From the NCBI GenBank assembly GCA_963921795.1, contig OY997644.1:3506022-3570021 (forward strand): DNA of 64,000 nt, in the 5' to 3' direction. Both the position numbers and the translations under genes were made by a program. Below the pieces are notes generated by a model that worked only from the letters and a program-made list of their open reading frames with translations, searched no databases and was not told the DNA's origin. Positions within the stretch are counted from its first letter, which is position 1; each line of letters begins with the position of its first letter. The DNA is from Nannobrachium achirus. Its lineage: Eukaryota; Chordata; Actinopteri; Myctophiformes; Myctophidae. Shown piece by piece: positions 1-11,012 of the stretch.

Positions 1-1185
1 AGATGAGATAAAAATGTGTAATTTCTGCTTGTAAAAGCATCTTATTGTAGAATTTAATAAAAGAAACAAGACACAAACAAAACAAACAAAAAACAATACT
101 GGTTAATAATTGAGTATCTGTGTCACCAGTGACACAAACTAATTTTGTAATGCTAGCATTTTAGTTTTGAGCTGATTTAGGAATGGCAAGACTGCACTGT
201 AGTGAAAGGTTGGGTGCGACTTTTTTGGTCGTTCAGAATGCTATTGCTAATCACAACCACATTTAAAAGACCTCTGTGTGACATGTTAAATATACATTTT
301 GTGTGCCAAAATTGGTTTTGTTAAACATGGATAAAGTTATTTTATAGTTTATTATTTGTGCAGCACCATACTCTGGGAAAATGCAGAAATATGGATCTAT
401 TATAAATGTGTGGCCAATTGTCTCACATCTTCCATGTGACAGACTAAGCCTAAATCTGTCTCATTCTTATCATTCTCATAACAAGATGAAATTATCAAAC
501 AACCAGCTCTAGGAATCTCTCTGACGCACAACCTTTTCAAACACAGACACTTGTATTATCATTGTCAACAGATTAGCTAAACCAGATTTGAATGAAACAT
601 GATTTAGAGTTCATTTGATTTCCAACTGATAGTTCATAATATGCTACTGTATATTAAATATATAGAGTTCTCTGTCTCAGTCCTTATACTATGTATGACC
701 CAGCTGAAACCACCTTAAAGTTATGTTTTAGGGTGGGTCTCTTTGTTCAAGGCTGGGTAACACCCATTCCACTGAAAAGCAAGTTGCTCAATTGGACGCT
801 ACAAAGAGTAAATCTTTCTTTTATGAAATACAAGATATATGTTTTATGTGCAATCACATATCACTTTCTGAAGATAATGGGTTCATTATTTTTGCATATT
901 GTTTTGTGTTGCTCAGTGAAAATTGTGAGAATATATTGTATCCTTTTTCTACAACATTTCGTAGTAATAAAACTAATTTCAAGCAAACGTGAGAAGCAAT
1001 GTTGGAACGTGGCAAATTGAAAAGAACAGAACAGTAAATGATGTTGCCTTTACCTTTTCACGATGTACTGGTTGTATTGTAGGAACGGTAAGCCAAGCCT
1101 TAACAGAGACAGGAGGAAAAGTTATTAAAGCATCACATCAAGCATTACCAAAACAATAACAATGGCACCATGTTTGTACATCATG
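1..1185. other. AT-rich non-coding stretch
   Basis: No convincing gene, RNA or complete transposon is seen. Open frames in this stretch (for example 691-1020 plus) lack family similarity, good start context or splice junctions and have the A/T-biased composition of chance frames. Confidence 0.5.
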
Positions 1186-1600
1186 CAGGGGCGTCACACC
1201 AAATTCTGGGCCCTGGGTACAAGGATTCACTGCGGGCCCCCCATGAATGTTAACTATTGAAAAATAGCAGATATACAAGCTCACAGCGCGGCACCGAGTG
1301 CTGCGCTGCGAGCTTGTAGATCTGCTATTTTTTTTAAATTGTGAAAATGTGTGCAAGAAACCCATGTTTCCATGTCAGTGATGCTCAAACCTTTTCATGC
1401 GAAGGACCCCCAAAATGATATGAATTTGGCCACGGACCCCCATCTCAAAATATTTAGTTCCAGGGACCCCCCCCCCCCCCCCCCCCCCTCGGCTGTTTTC
1501 ACTACTTTTGTGCGACGGCCTTGTATGATGAAGCACGGCTTTACTTTACGAACTTACACATTTGAAACTTGGAGATACAAGGTTTCCGCTCGACAAAATT
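1186..1600. mobile_element. mosaic of two non-autonomous hAT-type repeats with hairpin
   Basis: It begins with CAGGGGCGTCACACC, the same terminus as the complete copy at 38640-39108. It includes a hairpin at 1260-1332 whose arms carry the AGATCTACAAGC-type core. From about 1374 it runs into a second repeat (CAGTGATGCTCAAACC, then GGACCCCCA motifs) and then a fragment of the core module also seen at 44.7 and 50.1 kb. A run of 22 C lies at 1467-1488. No right terminus or target-site duplication was found, so this is a truncated or nested copy. Confidence 0.6.
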
Positions 1601-2502
<902 letters not shown>

Positions 2503-2569
2503 TACTCACCCTCCCTGGACCATACAGTCAAAACAAGTATCATCTCAGTGGGGAGGACTGGTGGGACCA

Positions 2570-2742
2570 CTAACTAACCACTAACACACTCCCCATTCTC
2601 AGAAACAAACAGTAAGAATGCAGTCTTTCTTAAAGAAGGTACTGTACATACAGTACATGTCTACGGCAGCAGATCACAATGAATCATGCATTCATGGAAT
2701 TCATGCTACGATGGGTGTATTCTAATTGTTTGTTCTCTCTAG
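2570..2742. repeat. dispersed repeat shared with 50.6-50.8 kb
   Basis: The segment with ACACACTCCCCATTCTCAG, the following AAACAAACAGTA(A/G)GAATGCAG and the TTGTTTGTTCTCTCTAGA at its right end recurs at about 50590-50815, next to a CA tract in both places. It is probably part of an unclassified interspersed repeat. No coding content is recognised. Confidence 0.5.
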
Positions 2743-2784
2743 ACACACACGTGCGCGTGCACGCACACACACACACACACACGC

Positions 2785-2820
<36 letters not shown>

Positions 2821-2854
2821 GCGTGCGTGCCCACACCCCAAGAAATTCATTCAT

Positions 2855-2892
<38 letters not shown>

Positions 2893-2919
2893 TTTCTTCC
2901 TTTCTTTCTTTCTTTCTTT
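2742..2919. repeat. (CA)/(GCAC)n and (CTTT)n microsatellites
   Basis: Positions 2742-2830 are AC and GCAC repeats (alternating purine-pyrimidine, potentially Z-DNA forming). Positions 2855-2919 are a CTTT tetranucleotide tract with a few CCTT variants. These are simple repeats only. Confidence 0.95.
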
Positions 2920-3825
2920 GTCTCAATCACTGTCCATGGTCTAAATCTGATGACAAATGATCGCCACCTTACGTAAACGTAAACTGGTTGAAATGCTTTT
3001 ATTGTTGTGTCTGTAACTATGTATTGTTTTAGCCAAGTTCCTCTAGGATCCCTGACCCCGGGCCGAGGTACTGACCTGTAACCAATGGTTAAATGTAATA
3101 CTAGAGAGCTATTATGCCTGAGGGCTTAGCTGCACACAGGAGACCAGTGAGAACAAGGAGAATCTAGGAGATCTAAAGAATTAGTCACCCTGGGTGTTGT
3201 TGTGCTGTCGTTCCAAACAAACAATGAAAGTGTCCTAAAGGTTGGTCAAATTATAATGATACAATGCACATTTTGTGCAAAAACCTGGTACAATGAACTA
3301 TAAAATAGGGCTTAAGTGGCTAAGTAGACTAGTCAATTTAGTCCATTATAAGAAATGTACTGTATATACAGTATATTAGATCAGATTTGTTGACGCAAAG
3401 TAATATAACTGCAGGTTGAAGTATATTAGCCCAAGATTGTTTGAAGACCTACAGTAACTGCTTTTTTTGGTGTGCAGACCGGTCTGCACGTGTTTCATTG
3501 TTTCGCAGGGGTGACTTATTATTATGCAAGGGTGGCTTGGACATGAGAAACTGGTTTATTCACATGCCAGAGAAATGCCAGTATAAAGAACTTACGCAAG
3601 TGCAGAGGAATCTGAACCCTAATTATGCAAACTTTTCATGTTTCTCCCAAATGATGTGTCATGTGGGAGAAACTTGATTTCATTTGTATAAAATAGATTT
3701 TCCACAGACATACAAAATGCAGACAATGATATTACCAGAAACACAAAGAGCTAGCCCTGAATGCCCATAACAGGTCTGTAACTCTGAGAGTGTTCAAATG
3801 GAACCAAACACATCAGAGTGTTGCC
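2920..3825. other. no gene recognised
   Basis: Unique-looking AT-rich sequence. The 78-codon frame at 3441-3677 has no recognised relatives by eye and no supporting junctions. Confidence 0.4.
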
Positions 3826-3982
3826 TCCCCTCCCTACCTTCAAAACCACCCTGAAAACCCACCTGTTTGCAATTGCCTTTCCCAGTTGACTTTATGTGAA
3901 CTCTTGTTTTTAGTGTTTTATTGCTTTTATCTGTTATCGCACTTTCCAATCTTCTTTTTCCTAATAAAGTTGTTGTTGTCAC
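3826..3982 (+). mobile_element. LINE 3' terminal fragment (L2-type), low confidence
   Basis: The short peptide ending in LKTTLKTHLF is typical of the extreme C terminus of L2-like LINE ORFs. It is followed by an untranslated tail with CTAATAAAG and a short TTG repeat, the pattern expected of a 5'-truncated LINE end. It is very short and could be another element. Confidence 0.3.
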
Positions 3983-4124
3983 CTACCCTCTCCCCCAGCC
4001 CCCCACACACTTGTAATGCGACTTCATGGGTCCATTTGGTTCCATTTGTACACTCGCAGAGTTATGGGGTCCTTACAAATAAAACGTTTGAACAAGTTTT
4101 TTACTATTTTGAAAAACCTTTTAA

Positions 4125-4185
4125 AATCTATATAGCCGATCAACATCGACATGTTGTGAGCTTGTAGATCAGCTATATGAACTAT
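4125..4185. repeat. degenerate hairpin core
   Basis: The arms TATAGCCGATC and GCTTGTAGATCAGCTATA are a worn version of the hairpin module found across the window. No element termini are visible around it. Confidence 0.45.
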
Positions 4186-4429
4186 TTAAAAATGATTCTC
4201 AAAATAGTAAAAAAAAGGCGAAGAAGTTTAGCGATAAGTGGGAAGGCATGGACGAAAATAGGGCCCATAGTGTCATAATAAATCAGTGTCATTGTCATAC
4301 ATATTCTGGAGAAAACCTGGAGACTTGTCCATTTGTCCATGTACGGACATATTGATGACCCCTGCTACTGAGAACTATAGGCCTTCTTGAATCACAGCAG
4401 ATAACATGAGAATCCAATTCATCAGCTCA

Positions 4430-4770
4430 CAGCACAACAGGAAAGGGCCCTGGATGGAATCTACACAAGAATGCTACGAATGTCACATATGGACGGACTC
4501 ATCAGAAATGTGGTCCTCCACTGGGACCTACCATGGGTCACAGACAAGGTCAGAGAGAGAAGGATGAGGCTGGCAGGACACTGCGTCGGACTAGTGGCAA
4601 GCAAACTGACACTGTGGGAGCCAACCCAGGGCAAAGCCAGGAAAGGCAAGAAGCACACCACCTACGCAGATGCCATGCGGTGTGACAGCGGAGCTAACAA
4701 CACTGCAGAGCCCAAGACCCTGATGCTAGACAGGAGGGTGTGGAGGGTCCTGAGCTGGTGTTGGCTAGAC
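4430..4770 (+). pseudogene. C-terminal fragment of an endonuclease/reverse-transcriptase LINE ORF
   Basis: The open stretch includes ALDGIYTRMLRMSH, RRMRLAGHCV and LTLWEPTQGKARKG, the cysteine-poor C-terminal tail that follows the RT domain in RTE- and Rex-type LINE polyproteins. There is no RT core, no endonuclease and no 5' part, so this is a 5'-truncated dead copy. It stops at about 4770, where a hAT-type MITE begins. Confidence 0.5.
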
Positions 4771-5357
4771 TAGTGTTTCTCAAACTTTTACAGTTCAAGG
4801 TCTGCTCTTAAGTACAGACTTGCATGGGTCAATTTAGACCCCCTAAAGCAGGTTTCCCCAATAGGCGGCCCGCGGGCCATTTGCGGGCCATTTGCGGCCC
4901 ACGGGGGCTACTGTCTGGCCCACACCAACCCCCCAGTAATAATGGTGGTATAAGAGCAGCAACAACACTAGTATATCGTCGTCGTCGTCGGGTGGAAATC
5001 TTGTATCTCCAAATTTGTACGTTCTTTTGCAAATCATACAAGGCCGTCTCACAAAAGTAGTGAAAACCGTAGATCTACAACCACACAACGCTTGTAGATC
5101 GGCTGTTTTCACTAGTTTAAATAATTAAAAACATTACGAATTCAAAACGAACGGTTTTGGACATACAAGATTTTCACCCGACAACGACGATATCTGAACT
5201 GTCGCTGGAGTAGCGGGAACGCCGCCGTCGCCCCCTGCAATGCTGTGGCCCTTGGCTTGGTACTCTAGACATAATTCGGCCCTTGGGGAAAACTAATTGG
5301 GGAACCCTGCCCTAAAGGAACCCACAAAGTCCCTGGTATCCACTTTGAGAACCACTG
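4771..5357. mobile_element. non-autonomous hAT element (outer), interrupted by a second hAT
   Basis: The left terminus is TAGTGTTTCTCAAAC and the right terminus TTTGAGAACCACTG, an imperfect inverted repeat. The flanks GGCTAGAC and GTCTAGAT are a 6/8 candidate TSD centred on CTAGA. Without the nested insert the element is about 120 bp and resembles the 159-bp element at 61940-62098. It carries no coding sequence, so any past movement needed a transposase from elsewhere. Confidence 0.6.
4849..5310. mobile_element. nested non-autonomous hAT, exact 8-bp TSD CCCTAAAG
   Basis: The termini CAGGTTTCCCCAA and TTGGGGAACCCTG form an inverted repeat. CCCTAAAG occurs at 4841-4848 and again at 5311-5318, an exact 8-bp TSD with central TA as expected for hAT-superfamily insertion. 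The interior has a GGCGGCCCGCGGGCC segment and the shared core module with its hairpin at about 5058-5114. It sits inside the outer element, so it is the younger of the two. Confidence 0.8.
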
Positions 5358-5789
5358 GTCTAGATCGACCACACTCGCATTGCATTGTATCGCATCAGCA
5401 GCTCATCTAGCAAATATTATTCTAACAACTTCTTTAAAAAGTTAAGGCACTGAGATGAGGTAATCACATTAACACTGAAAAAGCCAATTCCTCTTGCGTT
5501 AACAAACAAAGGCAGGGGACTCACAATGTCACGTGGATGATGGACTGCAGAAGTCTAGGTATCATTCATTCTCCATGCTCAAGCAATTACGGAAACACTG
5601 AGAAACATGCAGAAGAAGCCTTGCATCTCCACATTTCAACTTTTTATGTTTCATGTCCATTAATGTCCTACTTCGTCATACCAGTCAGTGTCACACAAAA
5701 GTAGCAAAAATAGATGATCTACAAGCTTGCATCGTTTCGCAACACCTCTGCTATTCTTTGGGGGAAAAAGAAAAACACATACTGTATAC
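5358..5789. other. no gene; half hairpin near 5715
   Basis: A left half-site of the hairpin module (GATGATCTACAAGCTTGC) lies at 5711-5731. Otherwise nothing could be assigned. Confidence 0.4.
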
Positions 5790-6195
5790 CAGGGTTGGGC
5801 AACCTTAGGCATGGGTGCCAACATTGGCACAATGGAAGATCACTGGCACACTGGCAGAAGTGTGAGAGAGCCCACACATCTACCGGTATATGGAACTTAC
5901 TGCCTGCATATCATTCTACATTCATTCAAGCTTATAGCTTTGATTGGGGAGAGACTGACTAGTCTGGGAGACAGTCTGGGAGAGTGGGTTATTGCTTGAG
6001 TCTAATGATCATTAAGCCTACATCCTAATGTAAAATAATATACAGTATTTCTAAAGAGGAATGACAAAAATAAAGGTTGTATTTTGCAGCCTGTCCAAAT
6101 CAACTGGAAATATGATATTTTGATGTGTTATGGCACACTGACTATCAAGAAAATGAAAACATGGCACTTCATGTCAAAAAGGTTACCGACCCCTG
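5790..6195. mobile_element. non-autonomous hAT, exact 8-bp TSD CTGTATAC
   Basis: The termini CAGGGTTGGGCAACC and GGTTACCGACCCCTG are inverted repeats. CTGTATAC lies at 5782-5789 and 6196-6203. There is no coding content. A related copy with the same termini is at 41898-42448. Confidence 0.85.
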
Positions 6196-6349
6196 CTGTA
6201 TACTGTACATGTATATATTGAACCATTGAACAGTACCAACAAGAGCGTGTGCCTAAATATCCTTTGGAACACATGTTCTTTTTCTCCTCCATTTTCTGAA
6301 AAGTAGGCTAATCGTTTTGGGCATACAAGGCTTCCACTCGTCGGCAATG

Positions 6350-7044
6350 GTAATTATGAAACATTTAGGCTAACTTTGTAACAGACTGATGATAAGTAGG
6401 GATGGGTATCGTTCACCTTTGAATCGATACGATACCTTTTTTGATACCTGGGAATCGATACAATACCCTTTTCGATACCATTTTCGATACTTTTTATTTA
6501 AGTTTAACTTCTCTACCGCTGCTGCGGTAGAGCATAGGTGATGATGATGATCACACAGTGTGGCGGAGCGGAGAGTATAGACGTTGGATAATCGTCATAA
6601 TAAACATTATAGGCTATTGTCGGCTATTTTCCACAGTAACGAGTGTAGCCTACTAAAGCAGTCATTAAACTCTCAGTTAAACTCTGTTAAGATGCGACCG
6701 GCCAGGGGTGAGTATCGAAACGAGGTATTGTTCGTTTTTACGTGAACCGATACCCGATAGTATCGACGTCATGCAATCGATACCATTAAAAGTATCGCAG
6801 ACGATACCCATCCCTAATGATAAGACATTTCACTTTGTGACAGACTGACTGAGCAGGTATGAAACATTTAACTTGTGACAGACTGACTGACCAGGTATGA
6901 AACATTTAACTTGTGACAGACTGACTGACCAGGAATGAAACATTTAACTTGTGACAGACTGACTGACCAGGTATGAAACATTTAACTTTGTGACAGACTG
7001 ACTGAGCAGGTATGACACATTTAAATTGTGACAGACTGACTGAC
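6350..7044. repeat. 38-bp minisatellite built on the paqr5-like exon 2 donor
   Basis: About six tandem units of 38 bp (AACATTTAACTTGTGACAG then ACTGACTGACCAGGTATGA) run from about 6825 to the exon edge at 7044. A detached unit at 6350-6396 was split off by a hAT insertion. Read on the minus strand, each unit repeats the exon end plus donor, CCTG|GTCAGT. The units at about 6888, 6926 and 6964 keep the GT, while those at about 6851 and 7004 have CT instead. Confidence 0.8.
6397..6816. mobile_element. GATACC-rich non-autonomous element, exact TSD ATGATAAG
   Basis: The termini TAGGGATGGGTATCG and CGATACCCATCCCTA are perfect inverted repeats. ATGATAAG is repeated exactly at 6389-6396 and 6817-6824. 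Subterminal regions are packed with ATCGATAC/GTATCG motifs. A sister copy is at 35517-35992. The 8-bp TSD suits the hAT superfamily. It inserted into a minisatellite unit. Confidence 0.85.
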
Positions 7045-7172
7045 CAGGTAGGCAGAAAGTGTGTCCAGATGTTGAGCGTCTCGTTGGTCATCTGGAAGAG
7101 GCTGAGGATGCAGTCTGTGGCTGAGCTGCAGGGGTGGCGGTAGCCAGAGATGATGCTGTCCTCATGGAACAC
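7045..7172 (-). CDS. paqr5: paqr5-like (membrane progestin receptor gamma), coding exon 2
   Basis: This exon encodes the N-terminal cytoplasmic segment of a PAQR-family receptor just before the first membrane helix. It reads VFHEDSIISGYRHPCSS, then ATDCILSLFQMTNETLNI, then WTHFLPTW. The GYRHP, MTNETLNIWTH and LP.W signatures are those of mPR gamma (PAQR5), a seven-helix progestin-binding membrane protein. The exon starts after a TCAG acceptor at 7173 and ends with the tryptophan codon split (phase 2) before a GTCAGT donor. It joins in phase 0 to the exon at 8083-8136. Later exons are not present and should lie left of the window. A paralogue such as PAQR6 or PAQR8 is possible but fits the peptide less well. 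Confidence 0.82.
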
Positions 7173-7274
7173 CTGACCCGAGAAAACACGCTGTTAGGTT
7201 CTCACAACGGTCAACGCACTGATTTTGGACTTTTTGTTTTTTTCTTTTTTCTTTTCTTTTCTAGCACCTGAACT

Positions 7275-7688
7275 CAGTGGTTCTCAACCTTTTCAGGCAG
7301 CGACCCCCAAAATAATAATATTTTAACTGGGGACCCCCCACCCTGACGAGCACTAAGAGTAACTGTTGAGGCATTACATTTTGTGTAACACGGTTCTATT
7401 GTGAAAATAGCAAATCTACATGCATGTAGATCGGCTATTCTCACAATTTCTGCTTACATAATATTTAACAATTTGACAAATGTTTAATTTGTCATTTTGG
7501 AGGTGTTAAAATGTCCTTAAATTGTCACTTTAGAAATGTGCAGATACCCTCTCTACACTTAAACCTTGAGTTGGTTTGTTTACTGTTGAGTGAGAAAACA
7601 ATGTTGCACATTAAGTTAATCATCTGGGTATCCCCCAAAATAATGGGGACCACCCTGGGGGTCCCGACCCACAGGTTGAGAACCACTG
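7275..7688. mobile_element. non-autonomous hAT in paqr5-like intron 1
   Basis: The termini CAGTGGTTCTCAACC and GGTTGAGAACCACTG are perfect inverted repeats. The flanks CCTGAACT (7267-7274) and CCTTAACT (7689-7696) match at 7 of 8. The central hairpin is at 7399-7447. The element belongs to the same family as those at 36060, 39385 and 51849. Confidence 0.85.
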
Positions 7689-8082
7689 CCTTAACTAACG
7701 TCCTCAAGTACAGTCAGTATACATCTGCTGCTTTACGTCTTATCTCAGGTACTAAGTGTAAATATGTAGATCATTTGTTTTCTTTGATGGATCACCTTTC
7801 CCCCCTTGCCCTCGACCTCCCCTTCTTCTTATTCCCTCCAGATTTGATTTATTTTTGTATTTCTCTCTATTTATTCATTCTTATTCTTATTACTCTCTAT
7901 GAAATAAATATCCCAAATATTATATTATCAACAACATTATTATAGCCATATCAACGTGCTTTGAGAACATTTCTTTCCATTATCTAGCCGCTATCTATCC
8001 ATATTTCGCTATCGATTCACCTCTCAGAGTCAGCATGTTTAAATGTCAGCATACAGATGTAGCGAATAAGAAGAGAACTTAC

Positions 8083-8136
8083 TTTGGGCACTTGGTTGAT
8101 GGTGAAAACACGTGGTAATCTGATGAGGCTGAGCAT
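8083..8136 (-). CDS. paqr5: paqr5-like, first coding exon
   Basis: Eighteen codons read MLSLIRLPRVFTINQVPK on the minus strand from the ATG at 8136-8134. They end exactly before a GTAAGT donor (complement at 8077-8082) in phase 0. The residues match the known mPR gamma N terminus pattern (MLSLKLPRLF...QVPQ) and continue in frame into VFHED of the next exon. The ATG is the first after the TATA box about 95 bp upstream, so the start is well supported. The intron of about 910 bp to exon 2 holds a hAT-type MITE. Confidence 0.82.
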
Positions 8137-8262
8137 TGTTATTATGTGAGGGTGCAGCCTGACGGTGCCTTGATTCACTGAAGTATAACAAGTGAGCTGA
8201 ACTGGACTGTCACCTGCTGGGACGACCTCTGCCTTTATAAGCGTGTTGTTGCCATGCCGCTC
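8137..8262 (-). promoter_or_regulatory. TATA promoter and 5' UTR of the paqr5-like gene
   Basis: On the minus strand a TTATAAAGGC box (complement GCCTTTATAA, 8231-8240) lies about 95 bp upstream of the start codon. Transcription would be expected to begin near 8205-8210, leaving a 5' UTR of about 70 bases without an intron. GC content rises upstream (8260-8360). Confidence 0.5.
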
Positions 8263-8567
8263 AGACGGTCCCGCCCCCTCTTCTTACATCTCACCTATCC
8301 TCAACCAACGAGAATATCCAGTATGTACCTGGGACACACCCCTTCTCGGCCACACCTCCCTCCCTCCCTCACTGTAAATAGTGCACTTGGCTGGCCATTC
8401 ATATAAATTGTTGTTTCTGCTTGATCTGAAGTAATAAAATTACTATACTGTCTATTCATTGATGTAACCTACTTCAATCAGCTTACTTCAAAGTAAATCT
8501 GCCTTATTTAGGATCAAAGTACATTTTTAGCTTGATAAGAAAGTGCATTTTCAGGTTCCTTTGAATT

Positions 8568-8709
8568 CACGTGATTCTGACGTCATCAGGTTCAGTCCTG
8601 TTTGGTACCGCCTTCGTATAAATATCCGCCATCTTGGATTTTTGTCCGCACTGTAGCTGTTTGCATTGGGAAGACGGACGGCGGGTAATTCAAATATTCA
8701 CAAACAACG
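8568..8709 (+). promoter_or_regulatory. divergent promoter and first non-coding exon of an unidentified plus-strand gene
   Basis: In order the block has CACGTG (8568-8573), TGACGTCA (8578-8585, a full CRE), TATAAATA (8617-8624), CCGCCATCTTGG (8626-8637, a YY1-type site) and then a splice donor GTAAGA after CAACG at 8709. The spacing suits a start site near 8648 and a short untranslated first exon. No ATG with a long frame follows before the donor, so the gene product is unknown. The block lies 350 bp from the paqr5-like promoter on the opposite strand. Confidence 0.45.
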
Positions 8710-9092
8710 GTAAGAAATATGAAATGTTTTAATAAAATATCCATTATTTTAATGTCCATTATTTTATGTTAAAAAGACCAGCCATTGTTTTACAAATCTC
8801 GCTGTTTCCCCGTTTTTATGACTATAATAATATAATATAATTTATGTCACAACAACTCACTAAGTATTGCAATGAACTAACATGAACTGTGGCCGATATA
8901 TTTACATTTTCTATGCATGCTGCAGTATTTGCTGGAGTTTTTCAAAAGCATTTTAGGCATGTTTAATTAATATTATGTGCTTTGTGGTGGTGGATAATGC
9001 TAACGTTAGCATAGGGTAACAACCAGCTACCACTGCACAGTTAGCTTGAATCAGCGTTCCCGCGTGTGTTGTGAAGTTGTGGGTTTATTAAA
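8710..9092. other. intron-like sequence downstream of the 8.6 kb donor
   Basis: AT-rich with no acceptor, exon or repeat recognised before the Helitron-like terminus at 9093. Confidence 0.35.
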
Positions 9093-11012
9093 CTAGAAGC
9101 TGGGCCGCCCTTCGGGCGGCCCAGCGTCTAGTCGGCGACCTGGCCATCTCGGAACAATGTAAATAGGGAATGAATGCCCCGCCCTTTAATGCAAACCCCA
9201 TTATACCTGTTTTTTACCTGGTCATAGGACCCGTTTTGACCATCTGTCTGCCTGTGTCCATTTATGCCCATATATGGAGATATTTGTATCTGTCTGTCTG
9301 TCTGTCGGCGTCCATTTTATGTCCATATATGGAGATCACTGCAGTTATAGTTCTGGGTCCATTTTATGCCCATGCATATATGGAGATATCTGTCTATCTG
9401 CGTCCATTTTATGCCCATATATGGAGTATCTGTCTGTGCCTCCAACTGTGTTGCAGACACAGTGCCGGTTCCCCCTTTAATGCAAACCTCATTATACCTG
9501 TTGTCATAGGACCCGTTTTGAACATCTGTTTGCCTGTGTCCATTTATGCCCATATATGGAGATATCTGTATCTGTCTGTCTGTCTGTCTGTCTGTCGGCG
9601 TCCATTTTATGTCCATATATGGAGATCACTGCAGTTATAGTTCTGGGTCCATTTTATGCCCATATATGGAGATATCTGTCTATCTGCGTCCATTTTATGC
9701 CCATATATGGAGTATCTGTCTGTGCCTCCAACTGTGTTGCAGACACAGTGCCGGTTCCCCCTTTAATGCAAACCTCATTATACCTGTTGTCATAGGACCC
9801 GTTTTGAACATCTGTTTGCCTGTGTCCATTTATGCCCATATATGGAGATATCTGTATCTGTCTGTCTGTCTGTCTGTCGGCGTCCATTTTATGTCCATAT
9901 ATGGAGATCACTGCAGTTATAGTTCTGGGTCCATTTTATGCCCATATATGGAGATATCTGTCTATCTGCGTCCATTTTATGCCCATATATGGAGTATCTG
10001 TCTGTGCCTCCAATCTGTCTGTCTGTCTGTCTGTCTGTCGGCGTCCATTTTATGTCCATATATGGAGATCACTGCAGTTATAGTTCTGGGTCCATTTTAT
10101 GCCCATATATGGAGATATCTGTCTATCTGCGTCCATTTTATGCCCATATATGGAGTATCTGTCTGTGCCTCCAACTGTGTTGCAGACACAGTGCCGGTTC
10201 CCCCTTTAATGCAAACCTCATTATACCTGTTGTCATAGGACCCGTTTTGAACATCTGTTTGCCTGTGTCCATTTATGCCCATATATGGAGATATCTGTAT
10301 CTGTCTGTCTGTCTGTCTGTCGGCGTCCATTTTATGTCCATATATGGAGATCACTGTTGTCATAGGACCCGTTTTGAACATCTGTTTGCCTGTGTCCATT
10401 TATGCCCATATATGGAGATATCTGTATCTGTCTGTCTGCGTCCATTTTATGCCCATATATGGAGATCTTTGACCATCTGTTTGCCTCTGTCCATTTATGT
10501 CCATATATGGAGATATCTGGCTATCTGCGTCCATTTTATGCCCATATATGGATATATGGAGATCACTGCAGTTATAGTTCTGGGTCCATTTTATGCCCAT
10601 ATATGGAGATATCTGTCTATGGAGAACGCGCGTGCCCGTGGGACGAACGGTTCTCGAGATACGCGGATTACCTACATACATACACACTCACAGATATTTT
10701 TTGTTGACTCATGTGGCGTACGTGATGTCAGAGCCTTTTATGAAGTGATGTCACAATGAGTCAGAGCTTTCGCCGATTTCCTCAGAAACAGCCTGATGTC
10801 AACAATCAACCCCGCATAAGGAGATTCCGAACGTTTCGCGCCGGTTCGGGAAAACCGCGCGTCGGGTCGGGTCGAGACCCGGCACTGCACTCCGTGCCGC
10901 GGCGGGGAACGCGCGTGCCGAATCTGAAGCCGGTGGGACGAACGGTTCTCGAGATACGCGGATTACAAACACACACACACGCACGCAGAGACTTCTCGCA
11001 TTTATAGATAGA
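9093..11012 (-). mobile_element. Helitron-like non-autonomous element
   Basis: Read on the minus strand it starts A|TCTATCTATAAATGCG (11012) and ends with a GC-rich hairpin (arms GCTGGGCCGCCC and GGGCGGCCCAGC, 9099-9125), then TTCTAG, then T at 9092. A TC start, a terminal hairpin before CTAG, an A/T target and no TSD are Helitron features. The interior is a large minisatellite (9.2-10.6 kb) plus a repeated GGACGAACGGTTCTCGAGAT motif (10641 and 10935). No Rep/helicase gene is present. The hairpin is closer to the end than usual, so the class is probable and not certain. Confidence 0.6.
9220..10620. repeat. complex minisatellite with 21 perfect CArG boxes
   Basis: Units of about 40-60 bp containing TCCATTTTATGCCCATATAT followed by GGAGATATCTG are organised in a higher-order period near 284 bp (the ACTGTGTTGCAGACACAG motif starts at about 9446 and 9730, then at about 10171 after a shuffled copy). 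Interspersed (TCTG)n tracts vary between units. CCATATATGG, a perfect palindromic CC(A/T)6GG site, occurs 21 times. Both strands stay open for long stretches only because the repeat lacks stops. Confidence 0.9.

Noticed and set aside
2679..2960. Frames rich in HT/FLSF on both strands
   Set aside because: Translated CA, GCAC and CTTT microsatellites.
6825..7044. CRISPR-like array of 38-bp repeats
   Set aside because: Direct tandem repeats without spacers, in a eukaryotic intron next to a paqr5-like exon.
9099..9125. Rho-independent terminator
   Set aside because: A GC hairpin next to CTAG fits a Helitron end. This is vertebrate DNA, with no bacterial genes and no T-run.
9170..10759. Long open frames (up to 273 codons) through the minisatellite on both strands
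   Set aside because: The frames exist because the repeat unit lacks stops. The peptides are the repeat unit itself (YGDICLSASILCPYME) and both strands are open, so there is no sign of a gene.
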